A stretch of DNA of 64,000 nt from Succinatimonas sp. CAG:777. Its GTDB lineage: Bacteria > Pseudomonadota > Gammaproteobacteria > Enterobacterales > Succinivibrionaceae. The notes beneath the pieces were generated by a model. It ran no database searches and had not been told where the DNA came from. It saw only the letters and a list, made by a program, of their open reading frames with translations. The position numbers and the translations under genes were made by a program. The stretch spans positions 67,816 through 131,815 of the forward strand of contig HF987952.1 in assembly GCA_000431835.1 (NCBI GenBank). Reading direction: 5' to 3'. This document shows, in pieces, positions 62,909-64,000 of this stretch. Each line of letters starts with the position of its first letter. The first letter of the stretch is position 1.

Positions 62909-63620
62909 ATGAAAAGAATTCCTTTAGGTATCAGCAGTTACCAACAGATCTATAACAGATTGTTTATTTGTAGATAAAACAAAAGAAATTAAATACATCA
63001 TAGACAATTTTGATTTTGTATTTTTTTCAAGACCAAAACGCTTTGGTAAATCAATTACTTTAGACACTATAGCCTTGTTATTTTCAAAAGGCTTAGAGCC
63101 TTACTTTAAAGATACCTATATTGCAGGAAATAACGAAGATGGCTCCCCTCGTTGGGATGGAGTTATTTATCCTGTAGTACGTTTAGACTTTTCAAAAATT
63201 AGAGCTGATGAATTAAGTGAGTTTAGACAATTATTTGTAGCTCAATTAAATATTTACAACAAAGCTTTTGGACTTGATAAATCGGCTTTAAATGTAAATA
63301 TAGCTCAAACCTTTGAAGAGTTTACATGCAATATCATAGAGAAATATCCAAAAGGTTTTGTTTTATTAGTAGATGAATACGATGCTCCTTTAAATGCTCT
63401 TATTGATGATATAGAAAAGTTTGAAATCTTACGAAAAGAAATCAGAGATTTTTATGCAACTATAAAATCAGATACGGTATCTCAAACCATACGATTTATG
63501 TTAGTTACAGGTATTACCAGATTTAAGGATGTATCCATATTCTCAGCAGGAAGCAATATAGTTGATATATCTTATGATTCTAATATCGCAACAATTGTAG
63601 GTTATACAAGAGAAGAAATG
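62909..63620 (+). pseudogene. Frameshifted and truncated AAA-ATPase/nuclease paralog
   Basis: ATG at 62909 follows the previous stop without a gap and reads MKRIPLGISSYQQI, then a one-base insertion near 62951 shifts the frame; in the restored frame it continues CLFVDKTKEIKYIIDNFDFVFFSRPKRFGKS and on to VLLVDEYDAPLNALID and VGYTREE. At 63620 similarity to the intact paralog ends abruptly where an IS66-like end begins. Long stretches (about 63026-63110 and 63508-63619) are nearly identical to the intact gene while the middle differs, a mark of gene conversion or recent duplication. Confidence 0.85.
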
Positions 63621-64000
63621 TAAATGGTCTGAATTAACTGCAAGAACGTTTACGCCTTAACCATGTTCCATGGCATTAAATTTTCTAAAATCTCCTCAGA
63701 AATTGAGTGAGATTTATAACCTGTAATTGTACCTTTTGAGTCCTTTGCAAACTCAATCTCATTTAAGTGATCGCTCATTACTGTAATACATCTTTGCATG
63801 TATGATTCAAATTCAATGCCATGCATTTGAGCTGTTTTGTACAGTGAATAAAATAGAGCTAAGTTCTCTGCACCTTGGCAGGTGTCAGATGCCATCATAC
63901 CGTTTCTTAGTATATCTAACTCACGAAACTTCTCGTAACTGGTAAATATTTCTCCATCTTTTTAACTCATTGAAAAAGATAATATTTGTGGTGTCCGTTA
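63620..64000 (-). mobile_element. IS66-like element end (partial)
   Basis: The paralog is cut at 63620 and new sequence starts GTAAATGGTCTGAATTAACT, consistent with the GTAA-type IS66 end. The minus-strand open frame 63650-63961 reads ASDTCQGAENLALFYSLYKTAQMHGIEFESYM and ILENLMPWN, the C-terminal end of IS66 TnpC. A TAA at 63962-63964 interrupts the frame further upstream, so the copy may be damaged. The rest lies outside the window. Confidence 0.7.

Overview
The window looks like chromosomal DNA from an AT-rich, flagellated gammaproteobacterium. Several gene neighbourhoods match those known from E. coli: ftsK-lolA-rarA-serS followed by cvpA-purF, serB-radA, tsaB next to a DinG/YoaA helicase, and a scattered form of the rsd / yjaG / hup / purD / purH neighbourhood. 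Low G+C, small insertion sequences, many AAA-ATPase/PD-(D/E)XK accessory genes and cysteine-containing flagellins suggest a gut or rumen anaerobe such as a member of the Succinivibrionaceae. That placement is an inference from gene content; no 16S gene is present.

Layout. 1-8.7 kb: thrS (cut by the window edge), tRNA-Val(GAC), an orphan sugar-binding protein, a decayed stretch with remnants of a family 1 glycoside hydrolase and an ATPase/nuclease gene, manA, and a LacI-family regulator. 8.8-18.4 kb: one long minus-strand run ftsK-lolA-rarA-serS-cvpA-purF (division/DNA translocation, lipoprotein transport, replication maintenance, serine tRNA charging, purine entry). 18.6-30.8 kb: trmL, a DedA membrane protein, a nonsense-interrupted ATPase/nuclease gene, a sodium:amino acid symporter, an SbmA/YddA-type ABC transporter with a HAD phosphatase, an internally deleted ATPase/nuclease gene, a lipoprotein, pgm and HU. 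31.4-43.3 kb: purH-purD-TauE, yjaG, an M23 endopeptidase, rsd, then radA-serB, a TatD-type hydrolase and prfC.

43.4-49.3 kb is an accessory island: a three-gene DUF3791-DUF3990-DUF3791 cassette, a broken secreted hydrolase, Hsp20, a DUF4143 ATPase preceded by two arrays of about 33-bp-spaced repeats, an insertion-sequence remnant and tRNA-Gly(GCC). 49.3-53.5 kb holds two tandem flagellins, each with a sigma-54-like promoter and an upstream palindrome; a third palindrome sits by a small unknown gene before tsaB. 53.8-58.7 kb carries a DinG/YoaA helicase, a SIMPL-domain protein, an orphan DhaM, an orphan UmuD-like protease and a small unknown gene. 58.9-64 kb is mobile: an ISAs1-family element, a gene fragment beside it, an intact ATPase/nuclease gene, a frameshifted and truncated paralog, and the end of an IS66-like element.

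The core genes are ordinary. The best candidates for new biology are the DUF3791-DUF3990-DUF3791 cassette (DUF3990 carries motifs like ADP-ribosyltransferase toxins), the duplicated repeat array controlling the DUF4143 ATPase, and the palindrome/sigma-54 flagellin regulon that appears to include an unknown 108-residue protein.
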